Source of the DNA: Kitasatospora herbaricolor
GTDB taxonomy: Bacteria > Actinomycetota > Actinomycetes > Streptomycetales > Streptomycetaceae
NCBI RefSeq assembly: GCF_030813695.1
Contig: NZ_JAUSVA010000002.1
Location: 3,906,001 to 3,970,000 of the forward strand
DNA length: 64,000 nt
Reading direction: 5' to 3'
The position numbers and the translations under genes are program-made. Shown here one piece after another: positions 44,401-54,585 of this stretch; position 1 is the first letter of the stretch, and the number at the start of each line of letters is the position of its first letter. A model generated the notes under the pieces. It had not been told where the DNA came from. It did no database searches and saw only the letters and a list, made by a program, of their open reading frames with translations.

Positions 44401-45957
44401 TCAGCCACCTCCGAGCAGGTGCTTGACGGCCGGGTCGGAGAGACCGAGCAAGACGGCGGGCCACAGTCCGGCGAGCAGGGTGAGGGCCGCGAGCGGGGTC
44501 CAGCTGACGGCCTCGTAGCGGCGCAGGTCCGGGAGGTCGGCGGCGGCCGCGGGCTGCCCGGGGTCGCCCATGCAGACCCGGCGGACCACGATCAGCAGGT
44601 AGGCGGCGGTGAGCAGGGTGCCGAGCCCGGCCAGCACCATGTAGGTGACGAAGGCGGGCCGGGAGAGCCCGGCGGCCGGGTCGAAGGCGCCGAACATGGC
44701 GAGCAGCTCGCCCCAGAAGCCGGCCAGGCCGGGCAGCCCGAGGCTGGCGACGGCGGCGAAGGCGAGCAGCGCGCCGAGCCGTGGCGCCCGTCCGTACAGG
44801 GCGGCGCCGGTGGTTCCGGCGAGGGTGTCGAGGTCGGCGGTGCCGTAGCGGTCCTTGAGGGCGCCGACGACGAAGAACAGCAGGCCGGTGATCAGGCCGT
44901 GGGCGATGTTGGCGAACAGCGCGCCGTTGACGCCGACCGGGGTGAGCGAGGCGATGCCCAGCAGGACGAAGCCCATGTGGCCGACCGAGGAGTAGGCGAT
45001 CAGGCGCTTGAGGTCGCCCTTGGCGCCGGGCCGGGCGAGCGCGAGGCAGGCCAGCGAGCCGTAGACGATGCCGACGGCGGCGAACGCCCCGAGGTAGGGG
45101 GCGAGGGTGGCCGCGCCGTCGGGGACGATCGGGAGCAGGACCCGGACCAGGCCGTAGGTGCCCATCTTCAGCAGCACGCCGGCGAGCAGCACCGAGCCGA
45201 CGGTGGGGGCGGCGGTGTGCGCGTCCGGGAGCCAGCTGTGCAGGGGCCAGGCGGGGGCCTTGACGGCCAGTCCGATCATGATCGCGAGGCCGGCGGTGAC
45301 CTGGGTGGTGCGGCTGAGGCCGCTGCCGTGGGCGTTGGCCAGGGCCTGCATGTCGAAGGTGCCGGCCTTGATCCCGACCAGCAGGAAGCCGAGCAGCATC
45401 ACGGCGGAGCCGAGCAGGGTGTACAGGATGAACCGGTTGGCGGCCGGCACCTTCCGTCCGCTGCCCCAGCGGGCGATCAGGAAGTACATCGGGATCAGCA
45501 CGATCTCGAAGGCCAGGAAGAAGAGGATCAGGTCCAGCACCGCGAAGGTGGCCAGCATGCCGACTTCGAGCAGCAGGAACAGCCCGACGAAGGACCGGGC
45601 CGAGGGCACGCCCTCGCCGCCGGGCAGCCGCTTCTGCGAGTAGCCGGCGCAGAGCAGGGTGAGCAGCGAGGTCAGCACGATCAGCGGCAGCGAGACGCCG
45701 TCGACGCCGAGGTGCAGCCGGACGCCGATCGCCGGGATCCAGGACAGGTCGGTGGTGGCCTGCATCCGGGCCGGCTCGTCGTGGTCGAAGCCGGCCGCGA
45801 GCGCGACGGTGAGCAGGAAGACCACGCCGGTGACGGCGGTGTTGAAGCGCAGGGCGCGCCGGTCGGCGGTGGCCGGGTCGGTGCCGAAGACGGGGGCCAG
45901 GGTGAGGGCGGCGCCGAGCAGCGGCAGCACCAGGAGGGCGATGAGGACTGCGTTCAT
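44401..45957 (-). CDS. nuoM: Complex I antiporter-like subunit NuoM (second nuo cluster)
   Basis: 518 residues, 14 helices. Helix 5 Glu in [16 protein letters not shown]; helix 7-8 motif [41 protein letters not shown] with key Lys and His residues intact (given here in two parts around residue 240). ATG at 45957 follows GGAG; the TTG four codons upstream overlaps that site. 80 bp after nuoL. Proton-translocating membrane-arm subunit. Confidence 0.94.
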   Translation of the reverse strand: MNAVLIALLVLPLLGAALTLAPVFGTDPATADRRALRFNTAVTGVVFLLTVALAAGFDHDEPARMQATTDLSWIPAIGVRLHLGVDGVSLPLIVLTSLLTLLCAGYSQKRLPGGEGVPSARSFVGLFLLLEVGMLATFAVLDLILFFLAFEIVLIPMYFLIARWGSGRKVPAANRFILYTLLGSAVMLLGFLLVGIKAGTFDMQALANAHGSGLSRTTQVTAGLAIMIGLAVKAPAWPLHSWLPDAHTAAPTVGSVLLAGVLLKMGTYGLVRVLLPIVPDGAATLAPYLGAFAAVGIVYGSLACLALARPGAKGDLKRLIAYSSVGHMGFVLLGIASLTPVGVNGALFANIAHGLITGLLFFVVGALKDRYGTADLDTLAGTTGAALYGRAPRLGALLAFAAVASLGLPGLAGFWGELLAMFGAFDPAAGLSRPAFVTYMVLAGLGTLLTAAYLLIVVRRVCMGDPGQPAAAADLPDLRRYEAVSWTPLAALTLLAGLWPAVLLGLSDPAVKHLLGGG

Positions 45958-46037
45958 CGGGGGCTCCAAACGGGTGCTGCGGCGGGCGGGGCGGGAGGGC
46001 GGGGTGCGGCGGCGGGGCCGGTCGGGTCGGTCATCCG

Positions 46038-48089
46038 CTACACCGCCGCCCAGACGGCGAGCAGCACCACGCCGGCGAGCAGGGCGCTGAGGTAGGTCTG
46101 CGCGTTGCCGGTCTGCGCGAGGCGCACGGCCCGGCCGAGCAGCTGGGCCCCGAGGCCGGTGCCGCGCACGTAGGTCTCGACGACCTCGCGGTCGAGGAAG
46201 CGGACGAGCCTGGCGGCGGCGCCCACCGGGCGGACGAACAGGGCGCTGTAGAGCCGGTCGACGCCGAAGCCGTGCCGGGCCGGGCCGAACAGCGGGCCGA
46301 GCAGGGTGCGGCCGGGGTCGGCGGGCGGCTGTTCGACCGGCGGCGGGGTCTCGGCCCGGCCGGGGACGCGGCCCTCGGCGGTGGGGCCCAGCGGCCGGGC
46401 GGCGGCGAGCCGGGCCGCGGTGACCCGGGCGGTGCCGGAACGCCAGGCGGCGTACGCGATCAGGATGCCGATCACGGCCAGGCCGGTGCCGATCACCGCG
46501 GTGACCGGGGACGGCCGCAGCGAGCCGCCGTCCAGCAGGGCGGGCAGCCAGTCCGAGCGGACGCCGGCGATGCCGAAGCCCATGGTGGGCACCGCGAGCA
46601 CCCAGAGCGGCCAGCGCATCGCGGACGGCTCGGCGGTGGCCGGGTCGGCCTCGTCCACCTCGGGCGAGTACGGGGCTCCCGGCTCGGCGCCGGTCGGGGC
46701 GGGCGCGGGCGGGGGCACGGCGGCCGGGGTGTGGAAGGCCACCAGCCAGAGCCGGGTCGCGTAGGCGGCGGTGATCAGGGCGGTCAGACCGGCCGCGACC
46801 AGGACGATCCAGCCGGCCGTGGCGGGCACGGCGGAGGCCGGGCCGACGCCGTTGGTGATCGCCTCGCCGGTGGCGGCGTGCTCGGCGGCGGTGAGCACCG
46901 CCTCCTTGCTGAAGAACCCGGAGAACGGCGGCAGGCCGATCAGGGCGACCAAGGCGATGCCGGTCGTCCAGTAGGCGTCCGGCACCCGGCGGCGCAGCCC
47001 GGGCATCCGGGACATCGCGGAGATCGAGTTGGTGTGCGCGGCGTGGATCACCACGCCGGCGGCGAGGAACAGCAGGGCCTTGAAGGCGCCGTGGCTGACC
47101 AGGTGGAAGACGGAGGCCTCGCGGTCGCCGCTGGCCAGCGCGCCGGCCATGTAGCCGAGCTGGCCGACGGTGGAGTAGGCGAGGACGCGCTTGAGGTCGT
47201 CCTGGGCGAGCGCGCAGAGCGCGGAGCCGATCATCGTCACCGCGGCCATCACGGCGAGCACGATCAGCGCGGCACCGGAGAGCAGGAAGACCGGCAGCAG
47301 CCGGGCGACCAGGTAGATGCCGGCCGCGACCATGGTGGCGGCGTGGATGAGCGCGGAGACCGGCGTGGGGCCGGCCATCGCGTCCGGGAGCCAGGTGTGC
47401 AGCGGGAACTGCGCGCTCTTGCCGGCGACGCCGGCCAGCAGCAGCAGGGCGGTCAGCGTGGGGTGGCCGAGCCGGCCGTCGCCGGCGGCGGACAGCACGT
47501 CGCTGATCCGGAAGCTGCCGGCGTCGGCCCCGAGCAGGAAGATCCCGAACACGAACGGGACGTCGCCGAGCTTGGTGACCAGGAAGGCCTTGAGCGAGGC
47601 GGAGCGGGCGTCGGCGGTCTCCCAGTGGTGGCCGATCAGGAAGTACGAGCAGATGCCCATGACCTCCCAGCCGACCAGCAGCACGATCAGGTCGCCGGAG
47701 TAGACGACCACGAACATCGCGGCCGTGAACAGCGAGACCAGCGCCGCGTACGAGGGGTAGCGCGGGTCGTCCTTGAGGTAGGCGGTCGAGTAGACCTGCA
47801 CGCAGGTGGCGACCAGGCCGACCAGGACGGTGATCACCGAGGTGTAGCCGTCCAGCTGGATGGCGAGCGAGATCTCGGGGCCGCCGGTCGGGGTGAGCCG
47901 GGTGGCGGTGTCCAGGACCTGGCCGGTGCCGAGCTGGAGGGCGACGACCAGGGCCAGCACGGCGGAGGCGGCGACCGGGAGGATCGCCAGCGGCCGGGCG
48001 AAGCCGGGGGCGCGCCGGCCGGTGGCGAAGGTGGCGGCGGCGCCGAGCGCGGGCAGCGCGGGGACGAGCACCGGGAGGGCGAGGTTCAT
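46038..48089 (-). CDS. nuoL: Complex I antiporter-like subunit NuoL (second nuo cluster)
   Basis: 683 residues. The antiporter core (helix 5 Glu in [53 protein letters not shown] in two parts) is followed by the NuoL-specific C-terminal extension with a long amphipathic lateral helix and a last transmembrane helix ([16 protein letters not shown]). A hydrophilic Ala/Pro/Glu loop (about residues 470-500, [20 protein letters not shown]) is longer than usual. The ATG at 48089 overlaps the nuoK stop (ATGA). Confidence 0.94.
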   Translation of the reverse strand: MNLALPVLVPALPALGAAATFATGRRAPGFARPLAILPVAASAVLALVVALQLGTGQVLDTATRLTPTGGPEISLAIQLDGYTSVITVLVGLVATCVQVYSTAYLKDDPRYPSYAALVSLFTAAMFVVVYSGDLIVLLVGWEVMGICSYFLIGHHWETADARSASLKAFLVTKLGDVPFVFGIFLLGADAGSFRISDVLSAAGDGRLGHPTLTALLLLAGVAGKSAQFPLHTWLPDAMAGPTPVSALIHAATMVAAGIYLVARLLPVFLLSGAALIVLAVMAAVTMIGSALCALAQDDLKRVLAYSTVGQLGYMAGALASGDREASVFHLVSHGAFKALLFLAAGVVIHAAHTNSISAMSRMPGLRRRVPDAYWTTGIALVALIGLPPFSGFFSKEAVLTAAEHAATGEAITNGVGPASAVPATAGWIVLVAAGLTALITAAYATRLWLVAFHTPAAVPPPAPAPTGAEPGAPYSPEVDEADPATAEPSAMRWPLWVLAVPTMGFGIAGVRSDWLPALLDGGSLRPSPVTAVIGTGLAVIGILIAYAAWRSGTARVTAARLAAARPLGPTAEGRVPGRAETPPPVEQPPADPGRTLLGPLFGPARHGFGVDRLYSALFVRPVGAAARLVRFLDREVVETYVRGTGLGAQLLGRAVRLAQTGNAQTYLSALLAGVVLLAVWAAV

Positions 48090-48451
48090 GCGGCGGCCCG
48101 GCCCTTCAGGGTGTCGGCCGCGGCGGGCGCCTGGGCGGCCTCGGCCGGGTCGCCGAGGGCGGTGATCCGGTCGATGTCGGCGGTGCCCCTGGTCCGGAAG
48201 ACCAGCAGGACGATCGCCAGGCCGAGTCCGATCTCGGCGGCGGCGACGGTGATCACGAACAGCGTGAGGGCCTGTCCGGCGTGCAGCGAGTCGCGCAGCC
48301 AGGCGTCGAAGGCGACCAGGTCCAGGTTGACGGCGTTGAGCATCAGCTCGACGGACATCAGCACCAGGACGACGTTGCGCCGGGCGAGCACGCCGTACAC
48401 GCCGACGCTGAAGAGCAGCGCGGCGAGGACGGCCGGGTAGGCGAGGTGCAT
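48086..48451 (-). CDS. nuoK: Complex I subunit NuoK (second nuo cluster)
   Basis: 121 residues, three helices. The two conserved membrane Glu residues are present: [11 protein letters not shown] (Glu about 35) and [17 protein letters not shown] (Glu about 71), needed for coupled proton transfer. Longer than E. coli NuoK (100) by a hydrophilic Ala-rich tail. ATG 48451, 6 bp after the nuoJ stop. Confidence 0.94.
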   Translation of the reverse strand: MHLAYPAVLAALLFSVGVYGVLARRNVVLVLMSVELMLNAVNLDLVAFDAWLRDSLHAGQALTLFVITVAAAEIGLGLAIVLLVFRTRGTADIDRITALGDPAEAAQAPAAADTLKGRAAA

Positions 48452-48457
48452 CGGAGG

Positions 48458-49174
48458 TCAGCGCTCCTGCGGAGGGGTCGTCGAGGCGGCGGGCGCCGGG
48501 TCGGCGGGCTTCGGGGCTCCGGCGTCCGGTCCGGCGGGCGCGGGGACGGCGCGGCCCGGGGTGCCGACCGGCTTGCCGGCCCGCAGCCTGCCGGCACGGG
48601 GGGCCGGGACCTTGCCCCTGCCGCCGCCGCGCGACAGCACGACGGCTCCGACCAGGGCGGCCAGCAGCAGGACGGACAGCGCCTCGAAGGGCAGCACCCA
48701 GTGCCGGAACAGGCTGGTCCCGGTCGCCCGGGTGGAGCCGCCGCCGGCGCCGAGGTCGATCCAGGCGCTGCGGAAGGCGTCCACCATCAGGGTCACCAGG
48801 GTGCCGGCGGCGGCGAGCGCCACCACCAGCGCCACCCAGCGGTTGCCGGAGTCCGCGTCGGGCGAGCGCCCGATCGGGGCCTTGGTGAGCATCAGCCCGA
48901 ACAGCACCAGTACCACGACCGAGCCGAGGTAGATGAGCACCTGCACCCAGGCGATGAACTCGGCGGTGAGCAGCAGGAACTCCACCGCCAGCCCGCCCAG
49001 CGCGACGACCAGCCAGAGCGCGGCGTGCACCAGCTGCTTGGTGGTGACGGCGACCAGGGCGGAGCCGAGCACGGCGACGCCGACCAGCAGGAAGACGATC
49101 TCGACGCCGGTCGGGGAGAGGAAGGAGCGGGCGGCGGGCTCCAGCGGGCCGGCCGCGGCGAACAGGGCACTCAC
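48458..49174 (-). CDS. nuoJ: Complex I subunit NuoJ (second nuo cluster)
   Basis: 238 residues, five helices, with the NuoJ signature [20 protein letters not shown] and [20 protein letters not shown] (the pi-bulge helix 3 with conserved aromatic/Gly residues). The C-terminal ~65 residues are Arg/Pro/Ala-rich and probably cytoplasmic. The GTG at 49174 overlaps the nuoI stop (GTGA). Confidence 0.93.
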   Translation of the reverse strand: MSALFAAAGPLEPAARSFLSPTGVEIVFLLVGVAVLGSALVAVTTKQLVHAALWLVVALGGLAVEFLLLTAEFIAWVQVLIYLGSVVVLVLFGLMLTKAPIGRSPDADSGNRWVALVVALAAAGTLVTLMVDAFRSAWIDLGAGGGSTRATGTSLFRHWVLPFEALSVLLLAALVGAVVLSRGGGRGKVPAPRAGRLRAGKPVGTPGRAVPAPAGPDAGAPKPADPAPAASTTPPQER

Positions 49175-49719
49175 TCGGACCCACCCGCCTCGGCGGCCGC
49201 GGCGGCGGCCAGCTTCTCGGCCGCCTTGCGGGCGGTGGCGATCTCCTTGGGCTCCTCGGCCGCCGGGTCCAGGGCGGGCGGCGCCGGGACGGTCCACATC
49301 CACTCGCGGAGCTTGTCCCGCTCGTGGGTCAGCTCCAGGATGTCCGTCTCCGCGTACTCGAACTCCGGCGACCAGAACAGCGCGTCGAAGGGGCAGACCT
49401 CGATGCAGATGCCGCAGTACATGCAGAGCGAGAAGTCGATCGCGAACCGGTCCAGCACGTTGCGGGTGCGGGCGCGGGCGTTCGGGTCGGCGGCGGGCAG
49501 CGTCTCCTTGTGGGAGTCGATGTAGATGCACCAGTCCGGGCACTCGCGGGCGCAGAGCATGCAGACGGTGCAGTTCTCCTCCAGCAGCGCGATCACGCCG
49601 CGGGTGCGCGGCGGGAGCTCGGGCTGCACGTCGGGGTACTGCGCGGTGACGGTCTTCTTCGTCATCGTCCGCAGGGTGACGGCCAGGCCCTTGGCCAGGC
49701 CGGAGCCGGGGAAGCTCAT
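49171..49719 (-). CDS. nuoI: Complex I subunit NuoI, two [4Fe-4S] clusters (second nuo cluster)
   Basis: 182 residues. Both ferredoxin motifs are complete: [12 protein letters not shown] and [12 protein letters not shown], binding clusters N6a and N6b that pass electrons to N2. This is notable because the NADH-side modules (NuoEFG) are absent from the operon. ATG at 49719 shares its A with the nuoH TGA (TGATG). The C-terminal ~40 residues are Ala/Glu-rich. Confidence 0.96.
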   Translation of the reverse strand: MSFPGSGLAKGLAVTLRTMTKKTVTAQYPDVQPELPPRTRGVIALLEENCTVCMLCARECPDWCIYIDSHKETLPAADPNARARTRNVLDRFAIDFSLCMYCGICIEVCPFDALFWSPEFEYAETDILELTHERDKLREWMWTVPAPPALDPAAEEPKEIATARKAAEKLAAAAAAEAGGSE

Positions 49720-50678
49720 CAGGAGATCGCCACCTTGATGACGCCGGTGAGGGCGAGCTGGACGAGGGCGAGCGGGATCAGGACGGTCCACGCGAACCGC
49801 ATCAGCTGGTCCTCGCGCAGCCGCGGGTAGGTGACCCGCAGCCAGATCACCACGAAGGCCAGGGCGAAGGTCTTGAGAACGGTCCAGAGCCAGCCGAGGT
49901 CGTCCGGCAGCGGCCCGTGCCAGCCGCCCAGGAAGAGCACGGCGGTGAGCGCGGAGACGACCAGGATCCCGGCGTACTCGGAGAGCAGGAAGAACGCGAA
50001 GCGCAGGCCGGTGTACTCGGTGTACGCGCCGAAGATGATCTCGGAGTCGGCGACCGGCATGTCGAACGGCGGGCGCTGCAGCTCGGCCAGGCCGGCCGTG
50101 AAGAAGACGAACGCGCCGATCGCCTGCCAGGGGATCCAGTACCACTCGAAGGCGTCCACGATGCCGGGCAGCGAGAGCGTCCCGGCGGCCATCGCCACGG
50201 AGGCGGCGGCGAGCACCATCGGCAGCTCGTACGACATCAGCTGGGCGGCCGTGCGCAGGCCGCCGAGCAGCGAGAACTTGTTGGCGGAGGCCCAGCCGGC
50301 CATCAGCTTGCCGATCACGCCGACGCCCATCACGGCGAGCACGAAGAACAGCCCGGCGTCGACGGCCTGGCCGACGAAGCCGTCCGGGCCGACCGGGATC
50401 GCCAGCAGCACGATCAGGTACGGCAGCAGCGAGACGGCCGGCGCCAGCTGGAACACCCGACGGTCCGCCCCGGCGGGGACGATGTCCTCCTTCTGGGCGA
50501 ACTTGACGCCGTCGGCGACGAGCTGGGCCCAGCCGTGGAACCCGCCCGCGTACATCGGGCCGAGCCGGCCCTGCATGTGGGCCATCACCTTGTGCTCGGT
50601 CTGGCCGATGATCAGCGGGAAGGTGAGGAAGACGACGAGCGCGGCGGCGCAGCGCAGCAGCGTGTCGAGCAGGTTCAC
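49719..50678 (-). CDS. nuoH: Complex I subunit NuoH, quinone-site membrane subunit (second nuo cluster)
   Basis: 319 residues, eight helices. The first loop is [20 protein letters not shown], the central quinone-chamber loop is [20 protein letters not shown] followed by [17 protein letters not shown], equivalent to the ETNRAPFDLPEAESEL...YHTEYSGM stretch of classical NuoH. The leading Glu and the acidic cluster are conserved. The GTG at 50678 overlaps the nuoC stop (GTGA). It directly follows nuoC; in a full operon nuoD-G would lie between. Confidence 0.95.
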   Translation of the reverse strand: MNLLDTLLRCAAALVVFLTFPLIIGQTEHKVMAHMQGRLGPMYAGGFHGWAQLVADGVKFAQKEDIVPAGADRRVFQLAPAVSLLPYLIVLLAIPVGPDGFVGQAVDAGLFFVLAVMGVGVIGKLMAGWASANKFSLLGGLRTAAQLMSYELPMVLAAASVAMAAGTLSLPGIVDAFEWYWIPWQAIGAFVFFTAGLAELQRPPFDMPVADSEIIFGAYTEYTGLRFAFFLLSEYAGILVVSALTAVLFLGGWHGPLPDDLGWLWTVLKTFALAFVVIWLRVTYPRLREDQLMRFAWTVLIPLALVQLALTGVIKVAIS

Positions 50679-51838
50679 GCGCTGTCTCCTTCCTGGGTGG
50701 GCTTCTCGGGTCCGGCCGCGGGGGCGTCGGGCGTTCCGGCCTCGGGCTTTCCGGCCTCGGGCTTTCCGGCCTCAGGCTTTCCGGCCTCAGGCCGCGGGGC
50801 GGCGGGCTCGGACTCGGCCGCCGTCGGCCGCGCGGGCTCGGACTCGGCGGACTCGGACTCGGGCTCGGCCTCGGGCCCGGGCTCCGCCGGCTTCACGGGC
50901 CCGGGTGCCGGGGTGGCCGCCGGTTCGGCGGGCCCGTGCGCGGGTACCGGTGCGTGCCAGGGCGCGTCGGAGGACTGCGTCCGGGCGGGCGCCGGCGGCG
51001 TGGCCGCCGCGGGCTTCTCGGCGGGCGTCCCGGCGGGCGTCCCGGCCGGAGTGGCCGGAGTGGCCGCCGGGCCGGCGGCGGCCTGGCTGGCCGACCCCTC
51101 GGTGATGGACCGGGTGCGCCGGGGCCGGTCGGCCCGGATCGCCGGCCCGCCCTCGGCCGCGGCTCCGGCGGCACCAGCAGCGGCGCCACCGGCGGCGGCA
51201 CGCGGGGGACGCCCCGCCGCACCGGCCGCGCGGGCACCCCGGGCGGGGCGTTCGGCGACCGGCGGCAGGGTGCCCTTGAGCGGCCCCCACTCGTTCGGGT
51301 CGGGCACGCCGGCCGGCTGCATCTTGCGCCGGGCGGGCCCGTCGCCCTCGGACTCGCCGGGTTCCTTGGCGCCGGGCCAGGCCTTGGCGACCCGGGCCGC
51401 GAGGACGAACTCCTTGCGCAGCGGATGGCCCTCGAAGCCGTCCGGCAGCAGCAGGGTGACCAGGTGCGGGTGGCCGGAGAAGTCGATGCCGAACATCTCG
51501 TGCGTCTCCCGCTCGTGCCAGCCGGCACCGGCGTAGACGCCGACGGCCGTCGGCAGCGCGGCCCGTTCGCGCGGCACCCGGGTGCGGACCAGCAGGTGCC
51601 GGACGCCGGTGTCGTCGAGGGCGGCCAGGTGGGCGGCGACGGAGAAGCCCTCGGCCAGTTCGTCGACGGCGCTCAGCCAGTCGAAGTAGCGCAGGCCCAG
51701 GGTGTCCCGGGCGGCCGTCAGCGCCTCGATCCAGTGCTCGGCGGGCACGTCGACGGTGATCAGCTCGTACGCCTCGGCGGCGGTCGCCCACGCGCCGATC
51801 GACGCGGCGAGCTCCTCGGGGGTGCGGTCGAAGCTCAC
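50675..51838 (-). CDS. nuoC: Complex I subunit NuoC with long disordered C-terminal tail (second nuo cluster)
   Basis: 387 residues. Residues 1-160 are the NuoC (30 kDa) domain: [20 protein letters not shown], ... [20 protein letters not shown] and [16 protein letters not shown] are the family signature. Residues ~160-387 are a low-complexity Ala/Pro/Glu/Gly tail with four PEAGK repeats near the end (DNA repeat at 50734-50793). The tail contains nothing resembling NuoD, so this is not a NuoCD fusion. GTG at 51838 overlaps the nuoB TGA; the end overlaps the nuoH GTG. Confidence 0.92.
   Translation of the reverse strand: MSFDRTPEELAASIGAWATAAEAYELITVDVPAEHWIEALTAARDTLGLRYFDWLSAVDELAEGFSVAAHLAALDDTGVRHLLVRTRVPRERAALPTAVGVYAGAGWHERETHEMFGIDFSGHPHLVTLLLPDGFEGHPLRKEFVLAARVAKAWPGAKEPGESEGDGPARRKMQPAGVPDPNEWGPLKGTLPPVAERPARGARAAGAAGRPPRAAAGGAAAGAAGAAAEGGPAIRADRPRRTRSITEGSASQAAAGPAATPATPAGTPAGTPAEKPAAATPPAPARTQSSDAPWHAPVPAHGPAEPAATPAPGPVKPAEPGPEAEPESESAESEPARPTAAESEPAAPRPEAGKPEAGKPEAGKPEAGTPDAPAAGPEKPTQEGDSA
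50734..50793. repeat. 15-bp tandem repeat, four copies, inside nuoC
   Basis: TTCCGGCCTCGGGCT at 50734, 50749, 50764 and 50779 (the last two copies with A for G, and the last ending in C). In the nuoC frame it encodes tandem PEAGK. In-frame, so copy number can vary without a frameshift. Confidence 0.95.
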
Positions 51839-52482
51839 GTGCGGCCGCCCTCGGGCCCGGCGACCAGCGGCCGGCGCAGCGCGGACGCCGGGGCGGCGTA
51901 GCGCTCGGGCAGCGATTCGGCCGCGATCTTCTCCTGCAGCTTGAGGATGCCCTGGAGCAGCGCCTCGGGGCGCGGCGGGCAGCCCGGCACGTAGACGTCG
52001 ACCGGGATGATCTGGTCGACGCCCTTGGTGACCGAGTAGGAGTCCCAGTAGGGACCGCCGGAGTTGGAGCAGGCGCCGAAGGAGATGACGTACTTCGGCT
52101 CGGGCATCTGCTCGTACAGGCGCTTGACGGCGGGGGCCATCTTGTCGGTGACGGTGCCCGACACGATCATCAGGTCGGCCTGGCGCGGGCCGGGCGCGAA
52201 CGGGATGACTCCCATCCGGATGAAGTCGTGCTTGGCCATGGACGCGGCGATGAACTCGATCGCGCAGCAGGCCAGGCCGAAGTTGAAGCACCAGAGGCTG
52301 TAGCGGCGCCCCCAGTTGAGCACCACCTTGACCGGGTCCGGCGCCAGCCGGGCGAGCGGGCCCAGCCGCGGCGGCTCGGCCGGACCGCCCGGCCGGGCGG
52401 GGTCGGGCATGCCGAGCGGGACGGCTCCGGAGGAGTCGCCGCCGTGGGCGTGGCCGTGCGGGTGGCTGTGGGTCACGTCCAT
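51835..52482 (-). CDS. nuoB: Complex I subunit NuoB, cluster N2 (second nuo cluster)
   Basis: 215 residues. All four Cys of cluster N2 are present: GLACCAIEF (two), FGACSNSGG and [11 protein letters not shown]. The N-terminal ~16 residues are His-rich ([16 protein letters not shown]), not a usual NuoB feature and possibly metal-binding. The ATG at 52482 overlaps the nuoA 3' end by 10 bp; the longer in-frame opening is out of frame with nuoA and unsupported. Confidence 0.94.
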   Translation of the reverse strand: MDVTHSHPHGHAHGGDSSGAVPLGMPDPARPGGPAEPPRLGPLARLAPDPVKVVLNWGRRYSLWCFNFGLACCAIEFIAASMAKHDFIRMGVIPFAPGPRQADLMIVSGTVTDKMAPAVKRLYEQMPEPKYVISFGACSNSGGPYWDSYSVTKGVDQIIPVDVYVPGCPPRPEALLQGILKLQEKIAAESLPERYAAPASALRRPLVAGPEGGRT

Positions 52483-52889
52483 TCCAGAACGCCCTTCTTC
52501 CAGGCGTAGAGCAGGCCGACCGCGAGGAAGCCGATGAAGACGAACATCTCGACCAGGGTGCCCGCGCCGTACCCGGCGGCGGAGAACACCGTCGCCCAGG
52601 GGAACAGGTAGACGGCGTCGACCGCGAAGATCACGTACAGGAACGCGTACACGTAGTAGCGGATCTGGGTGTGCGCCCAGTCCTCGCCGACCGGGTCGAC
52701 CCCGCACTCGTAGGCGAGGAGCTTCTCCGGCGAGTACACCACCGGCCGCAGCAGCCGGTTGGCGGAGAACGCCACGGCGACGAAGAGCACGCCGACGACG
52801 GCGAGCAGGCCCACCGCGGCGTACGCGTCGAAGTAGCCGCTGCCCACCGCAGGGTCGGCCGCGACGGCAGCTACCGGCTGCCCCTTCAT
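52473..52889 (-). CDS. nuoA: Complex I subunit NuoA (second nuo cluster), first gene of the operon
   Basis: 138 residues, three helices. Signature [20 protein letters not shown] followed by [20 protein letters not shown] (conserved acidic residue in helix 2). The ATG at 52889 has GGAGG 7 bases upstream; the frame remains open to 52934 but lacks family similarity there. First gene of A-B-C-H-I-J-K-L-M-N, nearly all joined by 1-10 bp overlaps, so one polycistronic mRNA is expected. Confidence 0.94.
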   Translation of the reverse strand: MKGQPVAAVAADPAVGSGYFDAYAAVGLLAVVGVLFVAVAFSANRLLRPVVYSPEKLLAYECGVDPVGEDWAHTQIRYYVYAFLYVIFAVDAVYLFPWATVFSAAGYGAGTLVEMFVFIGFLAVGLLYAWKKGVLEWT

Positions 52890-52958
52890 GCGTTCGCCTC
52901 CACATCGGCCTTGCTCCGGGCCCGTCCGGGACATCCCCGGAGGACCGTACTGCCGCGT

Positions 52959-52985
52959 TCTTTACGCACCCATAACCATCGTCAA
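52959..52985 (-). promoter_or_regulatory. Possible promoter of the nuo2 operon
   Basis: TTGACG (52985-52980) with TAAAGA (52964-52959) on the minus strand, but the spacer is only 15 bp. It lies in the AT-richest part of the 280-bp divergent spacer. Weak evidence. Confidence 0.3.
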
Positions 52986-53168
52986 GGCGTGAGTCTAAGT
53001 GCAGCGCCACCGGCTGCCGTACCCTGCCCGCCAACCAAGACGGGCCGGGCCGGGGCCCGGGTGGGGATAACCCCCGGACGGGTACACGGAACACCCCCAT
53101 GGCCCCGAGCGCGGCCCACCCGGGAAGCTGGGGGCACGAGCTCGACCGAGAGGGACGGAAGACATCAG

Positions 53169-54392
53169 ATGAAGCCTCTGCTCCACCGCGCGGCGGACAC
53201 CGTACGGCTGCGCGACGCCCAGGGTGAGCGCGTTCCCGTGTACGGCGGGCAGATGTGGCGGCAGGTCCTGCAGCTGGTCCTCAACCTGCCGCTGGGGATC
53301 GTGGGCTTCACCTTCACGGTGGCGCTGATCTCCGTCGGGGTGGCCCTGTCGGTCACCGTGGTCGGGCTGCCGCTGCTCGCCCTCGGGCTGGCGGGGTGCC
53401 GCCGGCTGGGGGCGCTGGCCCGGGCCCGGGCCCGCTCGGCCGGGTCGGTGGTGGACGAGCCGGACCCGCTGCGGGTGCGCCGCCCGGGCGTCGCCGGCTG
53501 GGCGACCGCCTCGCTCACCGACGGCCTGGGCTGGCGCTCGGCGCTCTACCACGTGCTGCTGCTGCCCTGGGGCATCCTGAGCTTCACCGTCACGGTGGTG
53601 TTCCTGCTGGTGGGCTGGCCGCTGCTGCCCTGGATGGTCGGGTTGCAGACCGCGATCGACCGGATCCTGCTGGAGAGCCTGCTCGCCCCGACCGCGCTGT
53701 CCGAGCGGGTCCGCGAGCTGGAGGACGACCGGGGCGCGGTGGTCGACACCGCCGCCGCCGACCTGCGCCGGATCGAGCGGGACCTGCACGACGGCGCCCA
53801 GGCCCGGCTGGTGGCCCTGGCGATGGACCTGGGCCTGGCCAAGGAGAAGCTGGCCGACGAGCCGACGGCCGACACCGTGGAGACCGCCGCGAAGATGGTC
53901 GGCGCCGCGCACGGCGAGGTGAAACTCGCCCTCCAGGAGCTGCGGGACCTGGCCCGGGGCATCCACCCCGCCGTGCTGACGGACCGCGGTCTGGACGCGG
54001 CGCTCTCCGCGGTCGCGGCCCGCTGCACCGTCCCCGGCGGCGTCAAGGTGCACGTGGACCTGCGGGCCCCGGACGGCTCCGTCGAGCGCCCCGACTCCGC
54101 GGTGGAGGGCATCGCGTACTTCACCGTCAGCGAGCTGCTCACCAACGTCTCCAAGCACGCCGGGGCGCGGACCGCCACGGTGGACCTCTGGCGGGCCGCC
54201 GACCGGCTGATGCTGCTGGTCCAGGACGACGGCAAGGGCGGCGCGGCCCCCTACCCCGGCAGCGGACTGGCCGGGCTGGCCGAGCGGATCCGCGCGGTGG
54301 ACGGGGTCTTCCTGGTGGAGAGCCCGCCGGGGGGCCCGACCACGGTGACGATCGAACTGCCCTGGCGCACCCGGACGACCCGCCGGGCCTGA
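53169..54392 (+). CDS. Two-component sensor histidine kinase, NarL/DesK type (HisKA_3)
   Basis: 407 residues. Two pairs of hydrophobic helices (about 35-72 and 126-158) form a membrane sensor of the DUF1707-free 'sensor domain' type, with little outside the membrane. HisKA_3 motif [20 protein letters not shown] with phosphate-accepting His207; ATPase N box [13 protein letters not shown]1 box [10 protein letters not shown]2 box [14 protein letters not shown] 53169, GGAAG upstream. Divergent from nuo2, so it may sense membrane or respiratory state. No response regulator adjoins it: the next gene is htrA on the opposite strand, after a 15-bp-stem terminator. Confidence 0.9.
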   Translation: MKPLLHRAADTVRLRDAQGERVPVYGGQMWRQVLQLVLNLPLGIVGFTFTVALISVGVALSVTVVGLPLLALGLAGCRRLGALARARARSAGSVVDEPDPLRVRRPGVAGWATASLTDGLGWRSALYHVLLLPWGILSFTVTVVFLLVGWPLLPWMVGLQTAIDRILLESLLAPTALSERVRELEDDRGAVVDTAAADLRRIERDLHDGAQARLVALAMDLGLAKEKLADEPTADTVETAAKMVGAAHGEVKLALQELRDLARGIHPAVLTDRGLDAALSAVAARCTVPGGVKVHVDLRAPDGSVERPDSAVEGIAYFTVSELLTNVSKHAGARTATVDLWRAADRLMLLVQDDGKGGAAPYPGSGLAGLAERIRAVDGVFLVESPPGGPTTVTIELPWRTRTTRRA

Positions 54393-54410
54393 CCCCGGGA
54401 CGGACGAACG

Positions 54411-54446
54411 GCCGGGGCTCCGCCGGGACGACGGCGGAGCCCCGGC
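54411..54446. terminator. Bidirectional terminator between histidine kinase and htrA
   Basis: A perfect 15-bp stem GCCGGGGCTCCGCCG and complement, loop GGACGA, 19 bp after the kinase stop. Confidence 0.8.
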
Positions 54447-54585
54447 CGGCCCTGCGTCCGCACCGGCGTACGGGGCAGGGACGGTCCCGGCGGCGTCCGT
54501 GGACCCTTGCGCGGTGCGCGGACGGCCGGCCGGGGCCGGGTTGGTGCTGCCGGCCGGACCGGCGGTCCTGGTCCGGCCGGCAGGG

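Noticed and set aside
41721..44408. htpX read as an 895-residue fusion extending through nuoN
   Set aside because: The extra 600 residues are nuoN in a wrong frame; a GGAGGG site and GTG at 42584 give the normal HtpX length.
44419..46095. Long plus-strand frames opposite the nuo operon (also 46272-48440 and 48281-49525)
   Set aside because: Antisense to conserved complex I genes whose products are identified by motif; the frames are Gly/Glu/Gln-rich artefacts of GC skew.
50734..50793. Short direct repeats at 50734-50793 and 62834-62887 considered as CRISPR arrays
   Set aside because: They are contiguous, in-frame amino-acid repeats with no spacers and no cas genes nearby.
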